From NCBI GenBank assembly GCA_937893485.1, contig CALBJL010000230.1:1-13598 (forward strand): a DNA stretch of 13,598 nucleotides, read 5' to 3'. A model generated the notes under the pieces. It was not told the DNA's origin. It saw nothing but the letters and a program-made list of their open reading frames with translations, and searched no databases. Below are positions 7,395 through 13,598 of this stretch, one piece after another (the first letter of the stretch is position 1; each line of letters opens with the position of its first letter). Position numbers and translations under genes: made by a program. Origin of the DNA: an uncultured bacterium (GTDB taxonomy: Bacteria > Bacillota > Clostridia > Lachnospirales > Lachnospiraceae).

Positions 7395-7433
7395 GCATCT
7401 ACAAAAACTGCCAACGGCAGGTTCTGTAGATGC
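7395..7433. repeat. Two-tier inverted repeat (hairpin) after the pgi terminator
   Basis: The outer arms GCATCTACA (7395-7403) and TGTAGATGC (7425-7433) are perfect complements. Inside them CTGCC (7408-7412) pairs with GGCAG (7416-7420), separated from the outer stem by a 4x4 internal loop. No U-tract follows on either strand, so it is not a standard terminator by itself. It begins 4 nt beyond the MATE stop codon on the minus strand and may stabilise that 3' end, or be a small repeat-element relic. Confidence 0.7.
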
Positions 7434-7437
7434 AAAT

Positions 7438-8781
7438 TTACTCCTTTTCAGCCTTCATCCATGTTCCGTGCCGGTAGAACATGAGCGACAGTGTTGTCGC
7501 GATACACCATCCGACCGGCCATGCGCACCAGATTCCGGTGGCACCGAGTACCGTGCGGGAAAATGCATATGCCAGTACGACACGCAGGATCAGGTCGGTA
7601 AATGTGGTAATCATAAAGCTTTTCATGCGCCCCGCGCCGCGCAGGATGCCGTCTGCGATGAGCTTTGCGGATACGACAAAGTAGAACGGTGAGAGGATCT
7701 TCAGGTATGTGATGCCGGTCTGCAGGGCGAGCTGTGTCGGCTCATCGAGAAACAGCCGCAGCACGATACTTCCGCCAAAGAAGTAGAGCAGGCACAGCGG
7801 AAGGCTGAGCATCCACACTAATTTGATGCCGATGCGGAAGCCCGCCCGGACACGGTCCGGTTTGTTTGCACCGAGATTTTGCGCTGTGTAGTTGGAGATA
7901 CCGTTTCCGAGTGTCGTAAAGGATGTAATCACCAGATTGTTTAATTTTACGGCAGCAGAATATCCAGCCATGACCGGTGCACCAAATCCGTTGATGATGC
8001 CCTGAATAATGATATTTCCCATAGAGATAAAGCTCTGCTGTAAAATGCTCGGAACTGCAATGATGACGATCTGCCGGAGCAGTCCTGCGTCAAAGATTGC
8101 CGTTTTTTCTTTCCCCTTGAGCGGTATCTTAGTCAGTCTGCGGAACACAACCACCATAGCGAGCACACAACTGATGCCCTGACACAGAAACGTCGCCCAT
8201 GCAACACCGGCGACACCCATCTGAAATGCCTGTACAAACCAGATATCGACTGCAATATTGGCGGTGGAAGAGACTGCCAGAAAATAAAGCGGTGTTTTCG
8301 AATCGCCCAGCGCGGAGAAAATGCCGGTTGCAATATTGTAAAAGAATACGAACGGCAGTCCCCATGCGTAGATATCTAAATACAGCTTGGAGTCGGCGAA
8401 TACCTCGTCCGGCGTGCGGATCAGCTCCAGTAATACGCCGGAGCCTAAGATGCCAACGAGCATCAGCACGATGCACACGATACCGCTGAAAATGCACGCG
8501 GTGTAGACCGCAGTTTTCATAGCCCGATAGTCTTTGGCACCGAACAGCCGTGAGACGACAACCGAGCAGCCCATGTTGCAGCCGAAAGCAAATGCAATGA
8601 AGATCAGCGTGATTTCATAGCTGTTGCCGACGGCAGCCAGTGCGTTTTCACCGATAAACTTGCCGGCAATAAGGCTGTCTGCGATGTTGTATAATTGTTG
8701 AAAGATGATGCTGCCAAAAAGTGGCATACAGAATTTCCATAGTACGGTTTGCGGATCGCCGACTGTCAGATCCCTATTCAT
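7438..8781 (-). CDS. MATE family multidrug/cation efflux transporter
   Basis: This integral membrane antiporter exports organic cations, drugs or metabolites using a Na+ or H+ gradient. The 447-aa protein has about twelve hydrophobic segments in two homologous halves (two MatE domains). The N-lobe hallmark IADSLIAGKFIGENALAAVG lies near residues 33-52. Typical loop motifs are GCSVVVSRLFGAKD in the first half and GNGISNYTAQNLGANKPDR in the second. The start is the ATG at 8779-8781, matching MNRDLTVGDPQ, with AGGAGG at 8791-8796 and a 9-nt gap. The frame extends 13 codons upstream but crosses this ribosome binding site. The substrate is unknown. It converges with pgi and lies downstream of the DUF1275 gene on the same strand, but has its own promoter. 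Confidence 0.95.
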   Translation of the reverse strand: MNRDLTVGDPQTVLWKFCMPLFGSIIFQQLYNIADSLIAGKFIGENALAAVGNSYEITLIFIAFAFGCNMGCSVVVSRLFGAKDYRAMKTAVYTACIFSGIVCIVLMLVGILGSGVLLELIRTPDEVFADSKLYLDIYAWGLPFVFFYNIATGIFSALGDSKTPLYFLAVSSTANIAVDIWFVQAFQMGVAGVAWATFLCQGISCVLAMVVVFRRLTKIPLKGKEKTAIFDAGLLRQIVIIAVPSILQQSFISMGNIIIQGIINGFGAPVMAGYSAAVKLNNLVITSFTTLGNGISNYTAQNLGANKPDRVRAGFRIGIKLVWMLSLPLCLLYFFGGSIVLRLFLDEPTQLALQTGITYLKILSPFYFVVSAKLIADGILRGAGRMKSFMITTFTDLILRVVLAYAFSRTVLGATGIWCAWPVGWCIATTLSLMFYRHGTWMKAEKE

Positions 8782-8818
8782 GTTCTGATTCCTCCTCAGT
8801 ATACGATTTCCAGCAGCC

Positions 8819-8847
8819 ATTGTAGCACAAATACGGCGGATTGGCTA
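8819..8847 (-). promoter_or_regulatory. Extended -10 promoter for the MATE gene
   Basis: On the minus strand TAGCCA (8842-8847), a 17-bp spacer and TACAAT (8819-8824), preceded by TGC (an extended -10 element). The weak -35 is typical of extended -10 promoters. The predicted leader is about 30 nt and includes the AGGAGG ribosome binding site. Confidence 0.6.
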
Positions 8848-8862
8848 TACTGAGTTGACAAA

Positions 8863-9561
8863 TTAGTGTGCGTGTTCCTGCTCTTCCTCCTGAATGAACA
8901 TGATCACAAAGCTGATGAGCAGCAGCGCACAGGAGATCCAGATCGCGTGGATTCCGAGGAGCGGAATCAGATTGCTTCCGACACCGGCTCCGAATGCAAA
9001 CAGAAGAATTACACCGAAATAATGGAATGATTTATATAAAGTATGGATATCACGTGTCTGTGTATAGTCACACAATGCATCAACGCCGCTGCGCATATTG
9101 CCGATACACATGGTGCTCGCGTATGCATAGCTGTTTACTTTGCGGAATGCCTGTACCTGCATGGCACAGGAAAAAGAGACAAGCGCATTGGCGAGCAGAT
9201 TGCATTGCTCCGGCAGGAAGCCAACCGCAAATAGTAACAGAATTTCAATAAATACAACGATTTGTCTCCAGTGAAACCGCTGTAGATTCTGAAAAAGCCA
9301 GCGGATCAGTATTGACGCAGCGACACCCAGCATAAAAAACAAAACCGGAATCGCATAATGGAGCACATTCGCCCAGTTATGTGCATAGAGGTTTGTGCTG
9401 AGCAATACGATATTTCCGGTCTGTGCATTTGCGAAAACATGATCTCTGGCAATGTATGTGTATACATCCTGCAATCCACCTGAGACAGACAGCAGAGCCG
9501 CTACGAAAAGTGATTCAGACATTTGTTTGTTTGAATGAAAATGTAGTTTTGAAAAAGTCAT
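8863..9561 (-). CDS. YoaK/DUF1275 family membrane protein
   Basis: The 232-aa polytopic protein belongs to the DUF1275 (YoaK) family of small membrane proteins with no established substrate. Six hydrophobic segments are visible at roughly residues 14-38, 63-86, 97-116, 121-139, 177-197 and 199-222. Family landmarks are GGLQDVYTYIARDHVFANAQ and the following TGNIVLL near the N-terminus, MQVQAFRKV in the middle, and the GN-rich MCIGNMRSG. The C-terminus is a short acidic/His tail (EEEQEHAH). The ATG at 9561 has no clear Shine-Dalgarno; the second Met (codon 14, MSESL) is another possible start but has none either. Its leader holds a five-copy AAAG repeat downstream of a near-consensus promoter. 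No terminator separates it from the MATE gene, so some read-through is possible. Confidence 0.88.
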   Translation of the reverse strand: MTFSKLHFHSNKQMSESLFVAALLSVSGGLQDVYTYIARDHVFANAQTGNIVLLSTNLYAHNWANVLHYAIPVLFFMLGVAASILIRWLFQNLQRFHWRQIVVFIEILLLFAVGFLPEQCNLLANALVSFSCAMQVQAFRKVNSYAYASTMCIGNMRSGVDALCDYTQTRDIHTLYKSFHYFGVILLFAFGAGVGSNLIPLLGIHAIWISCALLLISFVIMFIQEEEQEHAH

Positions 9562-9578
9562 AATATTTGATATCTGTT

Positions 9579-9598
9579 CTTTCTTTCTTTCTTTCTTT
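9579..9598. repeat. (CTTT)5 / (AAAG)5 tetranucleotide microsatellite in the DUF1275 leader
   Basis: Five uninterrupted CTTT units on the plus strand (AAAG on the transcribed minus-strand message) lie 17 nt before the DUF1275 start codon and about 25 nt after the predicted transcription start. Short tandem repeats of this kind can change length by slipped-strand mispairing and so alter leader length, structure or ribosome access. Confidence 0.9.
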
Positions 9599-9630
9599 AT
9601 TATTGTTGGTATGCATAAGACCCAAAAGAC

Positions 9631-9658
9631 ATTATAAATTGAAAAGCCGGTTTGTCAA
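9631..9658 (-). promoter_or_regulatory. Near-consensus sigma-A promoter for the DUF1275 gene
   Basis: On the minus strand a perfect TTGACA (9653-9658), a 16-bp spacer and a perfect TATAAT (9631-9636). The predicted start near 9624 gives a leader of about 60 nt carrying the AAAG repeat. It is among the strongest-looking promoters in the window. Confidence 0.8.
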
Positions 9659-9724
9659 GCAGATTTAGTGGCAGGCAGTTTGTAAGACAGAGCATAAAAA
9701 TGAAAAAAAGATAATTTTTTTCAA

Positions 9725-9747
9725 ATTCCTATTGACCTGATAGGAAT
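9725..9747. promoter_or_regulatory. Rrf2/CymR-type operator dyad over the cysK -35 box
   Basis: A perfect dyad, ATTCCTAT (9725-9732), 7 nt, ATAGGAAT (9740-9747), covers the -35 hexamer of the cysK promoter. In Firmicutes, cysteine-synthesis and sulfur-uptake genes are commonly repressed by the Rrf2-family regulator CymR, whose sites contain related ATTCC/GGAAT half-sites. The dyad and its position are seen directly; assignment to CymR is inference. Confidence 0.7.
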
Positions 9748-9760
9748 AGAGTGGTATGAT
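9732..9760 (+). promoter_or_regulatory. Promoter of the cysK-sbp-cysT operon
   Basis: TTGACC (9732-9737), a 17-bp spacer and TATGAT (9755-9760). The predicted transcription start is near 9767, leaving a leader of about 93 nt before cysK. The operator dyad overlaps the -35, consistent with repression. Confidence 0.75.
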
Positions 9761-9780
9761 TTGAACAGTTAAATTATACA

Positions 9781-9803
9781 ATTCTTATATGCTTAGTAGG
9801 AAA
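9781..9803. promoter_or_regulatory. Second, degenerate copy of the cysK operator
   Basis: ATTCTTAT (9781-9788), 7 nt, GTAGGAAA (9796-9803) has the same 8-7-8 layout as the perfect dyad, with one mismatch in the left arm and two in the right. It begins 56 bp downstream of the first site, about 15 nt after the predicted transcription start, and could act as an auxiliary or roadblock site. Confidence 0.5.
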
Positions 9804-9859
9804 AGAGCGAAAGCAACAGACAGACAAACATAATAATAAGAATGGAAAGGCGGTTCAAT

Positions 9860-10798
9860 ATGGCAAAGATTGCAAAACAACTGACCGAGCTGATCGGAAA
9901 CACTCCGTTACTGGAGCTGACAAATTATGAAAAGGAGCAGAAGCTCGAAGCAAAAATCATTGCAAAACTAGAATACTTCAATCCACTGGGTAGTGTCAAG
10001 GACAGAGTTGCATTTGCGATGATCGAACAGGGAATCGCAGACGGAAAGATCAATCAGGATACCGTGATTATTGAGCCTACGAGTGGAAATACAGGTATCG
10101 GACTCGCATTTGTCACAGCAGCAAAGGGTTTACACCTGATCCTGACGATGCCGGATACAATGAGTGTGGAGCGGCGCAAGATCGTATCGGCGCTCGGTGC
10201 ACAGATCGTGCTGACACCGGGACGCGAGGGCATGAAGGGCGCGATCGCCAAGGCAGAACAGCTCAAGGAAGAATACGGCAACGCATTTATTCCGCAGCAG
10301 TTTGAGAATCAGGCAAATCCGGCTATTCATAAAAAGACGACCGCACAGGAGATCTGGAATGATACAGATGGTACCGTAGACATCTTCGTGTCGGCAGTCG
10401 GAACCGGCGGAACCGTCACAGGAACCGGACAGGGCTTAAAGGAAAAGAATCCGGCTGTCAAGGTTGTAGCCGTAGAGCCTGCGAGCTCGCCGGTACTCTC
10501 GGGCGGAAAGCCGGGACCTCATAAGATTCAGGGAATCGGAGCCGGATTTATTCCGGAGGTACTGGATATGGATATCCTCGATGAGATCATAAAGGTAGAG
10601 AATGATGTGGCATTTGAGACATCCAGACATGTGGCACGGACAGACGGTCTGCTCGTCGGTATCTCTGCCGGGGCTGCACTTGCGGCAGCGACAGAGCTGG
10701 CAAAGAGACTGGAGAATGCAGGAAAGAACATCGTGGTACTGCTTCCCGATACCGGAGAGAGATATTTATCTACTTCTTTATTTACAGTAGAGGAATAA
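9860..10798 (+). CDS. cysK: Cysteine synthase A (O-acetylserine sulfhydrylase)
   Basis: This cytoplasmic PLP enzyme makes L-cysteine from O-acetyl-L-serine and sulfide. The 312-aa protein carries the PLP-binding Lys in NPLGSVKDR (K47), the substrate-binding loop TSGNTG (residues 74-79), the phosphate-binding GTGGT (181-185), and the late GISAGAAL motif. All fit CysK rather than cystathionine beta-synthase. The ATG at 9860 is preceded by AAAGGCGG at 9845-9852 with a 7-nt gap; the upstream in-frame ATG at 9842 lacks a Shine-Dalgarno and overlaps this one. It heads an apparent operon with sbp (42-bp gap, no terminator) and cysT, linking sulfate uptake to the final step of cysteine synthesis. The promoter region carries a Rrf2/CymR-like dyad. 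Confidence 0.97.
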   Translation: MAKIAKQLTELIGNTPLLELTNYEKEQKLEAKIIAKLEYFNPLGSVKDRVAFAMIEQGIADGKINQDTVIIEPTSGNTGIGLAFVTAAKGLHLILTMPDTMSVERRKIVSALGAQIVLTPGREGMKGAIAKAEQLKEEYGNAFIPQQFENQANPAIHKKTTAQEIWNDTDGTVDIFVSAVGTGGTVTGTGQGLKEKNPAVKVVAVEPASSPVLSGGKPGPHKIQGIGAGFIPEVLDMDILDEIIKVENDVAFETSRHVARTDGLLVGISAGAALAAATELAKRLENAGKNIVVLLPDTGERYLSTSLFTVEE

Positions 10799-10840
10799 GC
10801 CCGTCGACATCAGGCGGCTGGATAAAAGGCAGGAAAGATC

Positions 10841-11881
10841 ATGCGAAAAACACGTAGACCGGGGAGGCTCGACAGGAAAACTAAAAAAAGACAGATGTGC
10901 GCAGCGTTGCTTGCGGTGCTGCTCGTGAACCTCGCGGGATGCGGAAAGGCGAAGGATGGTCTCACGATCACGAATGTATCCTATGATCCGACGCGGGAGT
11001 TTTATGAGCAATACAATGAGCTGTTTGAAAGCTATTATCAGGACACCTACGGAGAGACTGTGAATGTCATCCAGTCGCACGGAGGCTCCGGGGCGCAGGC
11101 GCGGTCAGTCGTTGAGGGATGTAATGCCGATGTGGTCACATTGGCACTCGAACATGACATCACACTGATTGAGCGCACCGGACTGATTGATGAGGGCTGG
11201 ATCGATGAATTTGACAGAGACTCCGCCCCGTATACATCAACGATCGTATTTCTCGTGCGCACGGGCAATCCGAAGCAGATTGCGGACTGGGACGATCTGA
11301 CCGCCGATGGTGTGGATGTGATTACACCTGATCCAAAGAGCAGCGGCGGTGCCTGCTGGAACTATCTGGCGGCACTTGCATATGCGAAAACACATGATGC
11401 CACGGAGGCACAGCAGATGGACTTTCTGCGAAAGCTGTATGCGAATGTGTCGGTGATGGATTCGGGCGCACGCGGATCGACCACAACGTTTGTGGAAAAC
11501 GGCAAGGGAGATGTGCTCATCGCGTGGGAAAATGAGGCGCTTACGACACTGGATTCCTATCCGGGAGAATACGAGCTGATTCATCCATCGGTCAGCATTC
11601 TGGCACAGCCGAGTGTGGCGATTGTCGATGATAATGCCAGAGCCAACGGCACGGAACAGCTCAGCCGGGAATATCTGCAATACCTCTACAGTGACGAGGC
11701 ACAGCGGCTGATCGGTGAGAACGGTTACAGACCGACGGATGAACAGATTTTACAGGAGTTTTCGGACACCTACGATCTGACCATGGAGCTGTGGACGATC
11801 GAAGATTTTGGCGGATGGGATGAAGCGTACAAAACTTATTTTGAAGACGGTGCACAGTTTGATCAGATCTATGAGTATTAG
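10841..11881 (+). CDS. sbp: Sulfate/thiosulfate ABC transporter substrate-binding lipoprotein
   Basis: This is the extracellular solute receptor for sulfate (or thiosulfate) import, anchored to the membrane by lipid. The 346-aa protein starts with a basic region (residues 1-18), a hydrophobic stretch, and the lipobox LAGC with the lipidated C34. The mature part has the Sbp/CysP family landmarks SYDPTREFYEQYN, SHGGSGAQARSV, VVTLALEHDI and DPKSSGGACWNYLAALAYA, followed by GARGSTTTFVENGKGDVLIA (two adjacent family blocks that contact the oxyanion). AGGA at 10831-10834 precedes the ATG. It lies between cysK and cysT in the same orientation with no terminator. The sequence does not separate sulfate from thiosulfate specificity. 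Confidence 0.95.
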   Translation: MRKTRRPGRLDRKTKKRQMCAALLAVLLVNLAGCGKAKDGLTITNVSYDPTREFYEQYNELFESYYQDTYGETVNVIQSHGGSGAQARSVVEGCNADVVTLALEHDITLIERTGLIDEGWIDEFDRDSAPYTSTIVFLVRTGNPKQIADWDDLTADGVDVITPDPKSSGGACWNYLAALAYAKTHDATEAQQMDFLRKLYANVSVMDSGARGSTTTFVENGKGDVLIAWENEALTTLDSYPGEYELIHPSVSILAQPSVAIVDDNARANGTEQLSREYLQYLYSDEAQRLIGENGYRPTDEQILQEFSDTYDLTMELWTIEDFGGWDEAYKTYFEDGAQFDQIYEY

Positions 11882-11889
11882 ACAAAATT

Positions 11890-12768
11890 ATGCGTATGAA
11901 TAAACAAACACAATCGGGAAAACAAAAAAATATGCAAACGCATAAAAATCCGCATGTAATTCCGGGATTTGGATGTACATTGGGAGTCGTTGTTACGATG
12001 CTCTCACTGATCGTACTCATTCCGCTGGCATCGGTGCTCGTGCGGTCCCTACAGATCTCGCCGCGTGAGTTTTTCAGTCTGATCTGGAAACCGAATGTGC
12101 GGAATGCATTCTGGACGAGTATCAGCTGTTCGTTTCTGGCGGCAGTGATCAATGTGGTTTTCGGACTGATTCTCGCATGGGTGCTCGTCAAATATGAGTT
12201 TCCGGGGAAACGGATTCTGGATGGATTTATCGAATTGCCGTTCGCACTGCCGACAGCGGTCGCGGGCATCACGCTCTCTAAGCTCTATTCGGAAAGCGGG
12301 TTATTTGGAAGGCTGCTTGCAAGGTGTGGCATCCACGTGGCTTACACAAAGCTCGGGCTGATCGTGGCACTGATCTTTATCGGTATTCCGTTCGTGGTAC
12401 GCGCGGTACAGCCGGTGTTAGAAAAGATGGACAGCCAGTATGAGGAAGCGGCGTACATGCTCGGTGCGAGTCCGAAAAAAACATTTTTCTCGGTGATCCT
12501 GCCGGAGCTTCGCCCCGCATTGCTGACCGGCTTTGGTCTAGCGTTTGCCAGAGGCATCGGAGAATACGGAAGCGTGATCTATATATCCGGCAACAGCGCG
12601 AAAGACCGCACACAGGTCATTTCCTATGTGATTATGCAGAAACTCAGCTATATTGATTATGCAAGTGCGACAGCGATCGCGCTCGTGATGCTCATTATAT
12701 CGTTTTTGCTGCTATTGTTTGTGAATATCGTGCAGGCGAGACAGTCTGCGAGGACGAATTTGTTATAG
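11890..12768 (+). CDS. cysT: Sulfate/thiosulfate ABC transporter permease CysT
   Basis: This is one of the two inner-membrane permease subunits of the CysTWA sulfate importer. The 292-aa protein has about six hydrophobic segments starting near residue 30, and the ATPase-contacting EAA loop, YEEAAYMLGASPKKTFFSVI, followed by LPELRPALLTGF. FARGIGEYGSVIYISGN is the usual CysT/CysW signature after it. The C-terminus is complete. The ATG at 11890 lies 8 bp after the sbp stop but has no good Shine-Dalgarno, so it may depend on translational coupling; ATG 11896 is an equally plausible start. Unusually, cysW and cysA do not follow. The coding strand ends 26 bp before the first of two long foldbacks, and the transporter must obtain its other subunits from elsewhere or be defective. 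Confidence 0.95.
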   Translation: MRMNKQTQSGKQKNMQTHKNPHVIPGFGCTLGVVVTMLSLIVLIPLASVLVRSLQISPREFFSLIWKPNVRNAFWTSISCSFLAAVINVVFGLILAWVLVKYEFPGKRILDGFIELPFALPTAVAGITLSKLYSESGLFGRLLARCGIHVAYTKLGLIVALIFIGIPFVVRAVQPVLEKMDSQYEEAAYMLGASPKKTFFSVILPELRPALLTGFGLAFARGIGEYGSVIYISGNSAKDRTQVISYVIMQKLSYIDYASATAIALVMLIISFLLLLFVNIVQARQSARTNLL

Positions 12769-12794
12769 GAAATTGCGGAATTATCTTAAGACAA

Positions 12795-13004
12795 GTTGCT
12801 CGGCGACGGTTGCAATAGTATCCCGATCAGGCTGCTCCGATTGCCCGGCGGTGTCTCGCTGTCTCTTCAGCCTTGGCTCGATGTGTCCTCCGCACACATA
12901 GCCTGCGGCTTTCAGTTATGACATGAGAAACATCGCTGAGTCGCTCGCACTTCGCCGGACAAAAGTCGCATCTGACGGGAACTACCGCAACTGCCGCCGG
13001 CAAC
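12795..13004. repeat. Long imperfect foldback 1 (about 210 bp)
   Basis: The left and right arms are imperfect reverse complements with conserved order and small bulges. Perfect paired blocks from outside in are GTTGC (12795/13000), CGGCG (12801/12995), GTTGC (12809/12987), TAGT (12816/12981), TCCCG (12821/12976), TCAG (12827/12972) and CCGGCG (12845/12953). A central hairpin, ATGTGT (12881-12886) with ACACAT (12894-12899), closes the structure. Weaker similarity continues a few bases beyond the ends. It may be a MITE-like mobile element or a highly structured RNA. Confidence 0.75.
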
Positions 13005-13051
13005 TCTGCGTTACATAGTTGTTTGCGCAAAGCATGCAGTATGTAGTGTTA

Positions 13052-13273
13052 GGTATGCGGCTATACGAATCTTGTACGTGAAAGTAGCAGCGCGAGCAAA
13101 GTCATGTCTGAATTTGCTGCCTTTGCACGATGGAGATGAGACTCGTAACTCGTGGAAGCCTTTGCTGAACACGAGTTGGGTTTTTCCGAGGCTCATCGGA
13201 ATGGTTCGTGCAACGAAAGCAAAACAGACATGCTTGCGGGAGCTGCGACCTCATACAAAATGTTCGCATGACC
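13052..13273. repeat. Long imperfect foldback 2 (about 220 bp)
   Basis: A second foldback, different in sequence from the first. Perfect paired blocks include CATGTCTG (13103-13110) with CAGACATG (13225-13232), TTGCACGA (13123-13130) with TCGTGCAA (13206-13213), GATGAG (13135-13140) with CTCATC (13192-13197), and at the apex AACTCGTG (13147-13154) with CACGAGTT (13170-13177). Similarity continues outward to GGTATGCG near 13052, matching CGCATGACC near 13265-13273. The apex hairpin is followed by GGGTTTTT, so the top of the structure could terminate plus-strand transcription. Confidence 0.75.
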
Positions 13274-13332
13274 AAGAAGTATAATGTAAATTATATATAA
13301 ATGCTATAGACGATAGAAAGGAAGTCATACAC

Positions 13333-13598
13333 ATGTCACACAACACACAAATGATACAGCGTCCGCGCAGACTGCGCAGCAGTCAGGTACTGCGCAATAT
13401 GGTACGAGAAACACGCATGAGCCCGGAGTCTTTGATGTATCCTACATTTGTCGTGGAAGGCGAAAATATCAAAGAGGAGATTCCTTCCATGCCGGGACAG
13501 TACCGCTACAGCATCGACCGGCTGGATGAGTGTCTGGGTGAGCTGGAGGCAGCGGGTGTCCATGCGGTGATGTTTTTCGGTATTCCGGATCACAAGGA
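13333..13598 (+). CDS. hemB: Delta-aminolevulinic acid dehydratase (porphobilinogen synthase), 3' end outside window
   Basis: HemB condenses two 5-aminolevulinate molecules to porphobilinogen, the first common step to haem, sirohaem and cobalamin. Only the first 88 residues are present. They contain the typical N-terminal block RPRRLRSSQVLRNMVRETRM, then SPESLMYPTFVVEG and the IPSMPGQYRYSIDRL stretch, and break off in MFFGIPDHK. The catalytic lysines and metal site lie beyond the window. The ATG at 13333 has AAAGGAAG at 13317-13324 with an 8-nt gap. Sirohaem made through this pathway is the cofactor of assimilatory sulfite reductase, a possible functional link with the sulfate genes upstream, but the foldback region separates them and the link is inference. 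Confidence 0.93.
   Translation, partial: MSHNTQMIQRPRRLRSSQVLRNMVRETRMSPESLMYPTFVVEGENIKEEIPSMPGQYRYSIDRLDECLGELEAAGVHAVMFFGIPDHK

Larger units (their letters stand above)
12769..13332. other. 564-bp gene-free region between cysT and hemB
   Basis: I find no credible gene here. The open frames present on both strands (up to 70 codons) lack ribosome binding sites and run across foldback arms. The region is filled by two tandem imperfect foldbacks, separated by about 47 bp that contain two small adjacent palindromes, TTTGCGCAAA (13022-13031) and GCATGC (13032-13037). An isolated TATAAT (13280-13285) lies just past the second foldback and could be a -10 for hemB, but no convincing -35 accompanies it. 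No cobalamin-riboswitch B12 box or T-box element is apparent. Confidence 0.7.

Noticed and set aside
11237..11680. 147-codon minus-strand open frame inside sbp
   Set aside because: It is the antisense shadow of sbp, with no independent start signal or recognisable domain.
11661..12272. 203-codon open frame on the minus strand opposite sbp/cysT
   Set aside because: It runs antisense through two well-recognised genes, its translation is low-complexity and Ser/Arg/Thr-rich, and it has no family resemblance.
12827..13030. Short minus-strand open frame (67 codons) between cysT and hemB
   Set aside because: It lies within foldback 1 and looks Arg/Ala/Cys-rich, as expected for translated GC-rich repeat DNA; it has no supporting start signal.
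13072..13284. Short plus-strand open frame (70 codons) upstream of hemB
   Set aside because: It spans both arms of foldback 2, starts without a ribosome binding site, and is explained by the inverted repeat.
13020..13332. Cobalamin riboswitch or T-box leader upstream of hemB
   Set aside because: I could not find a B12-box-like or T-box-like conserved sequence; the structure is a simple long foldback.

Overview
The window looks like chromosomal DNA from a low-to-moderate GC Firmicute, most likely a gut Lachnospiraceae (Roseburia/Agathobacter/Lachnospira-like) bacterium. The evidence is AGGAGG-type ribosome binding sites, near-consensus sigma-A promoters, TTG/GTG starts in compact operons, and the gene families present. 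The genus assignment is inference. The window cuts a gene at each end: a glycoside hydrolase at the left (5' end missing) and hemB at the right (3' end missing).

Left block (1-4212, plus strand): five tightly packed or overlapping genes. They are a GH2 glycoside hydrolase, an unrecognised 116-residue acidic protein, a YraN/UPF0102 nuclease-fold protein, a HipA-like kinase lacking the whole N-terminal subdomain, and an inositol-monophosphatase-family phosphatase. They are probably co-transcribed although their functions are mixed. A minus-strand AAA ATPase with a DUF4143 domain (4224-5546) converges on them.

Middle (5547-8781): the divergent region between the ATPase and pgi holds a clear promoter for each gene. 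It also holds three exact copies of a 13-bp sequence spaced exactly 33 bp apart, one of them inside the spacer of the ATPase promoter. pgi encodes a full-length glucose-6-phosphate isomerase and ends in a strong bidirectional terminator plus a second hairpin. It converges on a MATE-family exporter.

Right block (8863-13598): a DUF1275/YoaK membrane protein (minus strand) has a near-consensus promoter and a five-copy AAAG microsatellite in its leader. Divergent from it is a sulfur-assimilation operon: cysK, a sulfate-binding lipoprotein (sbp) and the permease cysT. The cysK promoter carries a perfect dyad, ATTCCTAT-N7-ATAGGAAT, over its -35 box, with a weaker copy 56 bp downstream; this resembles an Rrf2/CymR-type operator. 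The operon stops after cysT, and the second permease (cysW) and ATPase (cysA) are not in the window.

Between cysT and hemB is a 564-bp stretch with no credible gene, filled by two unrelated long imperfect foldbacks of about 210-220 bp each, arranged in tandem. These foldbacks, the 33-bp-phased operator-like array, and the headless HipA are the items most worth a second look.
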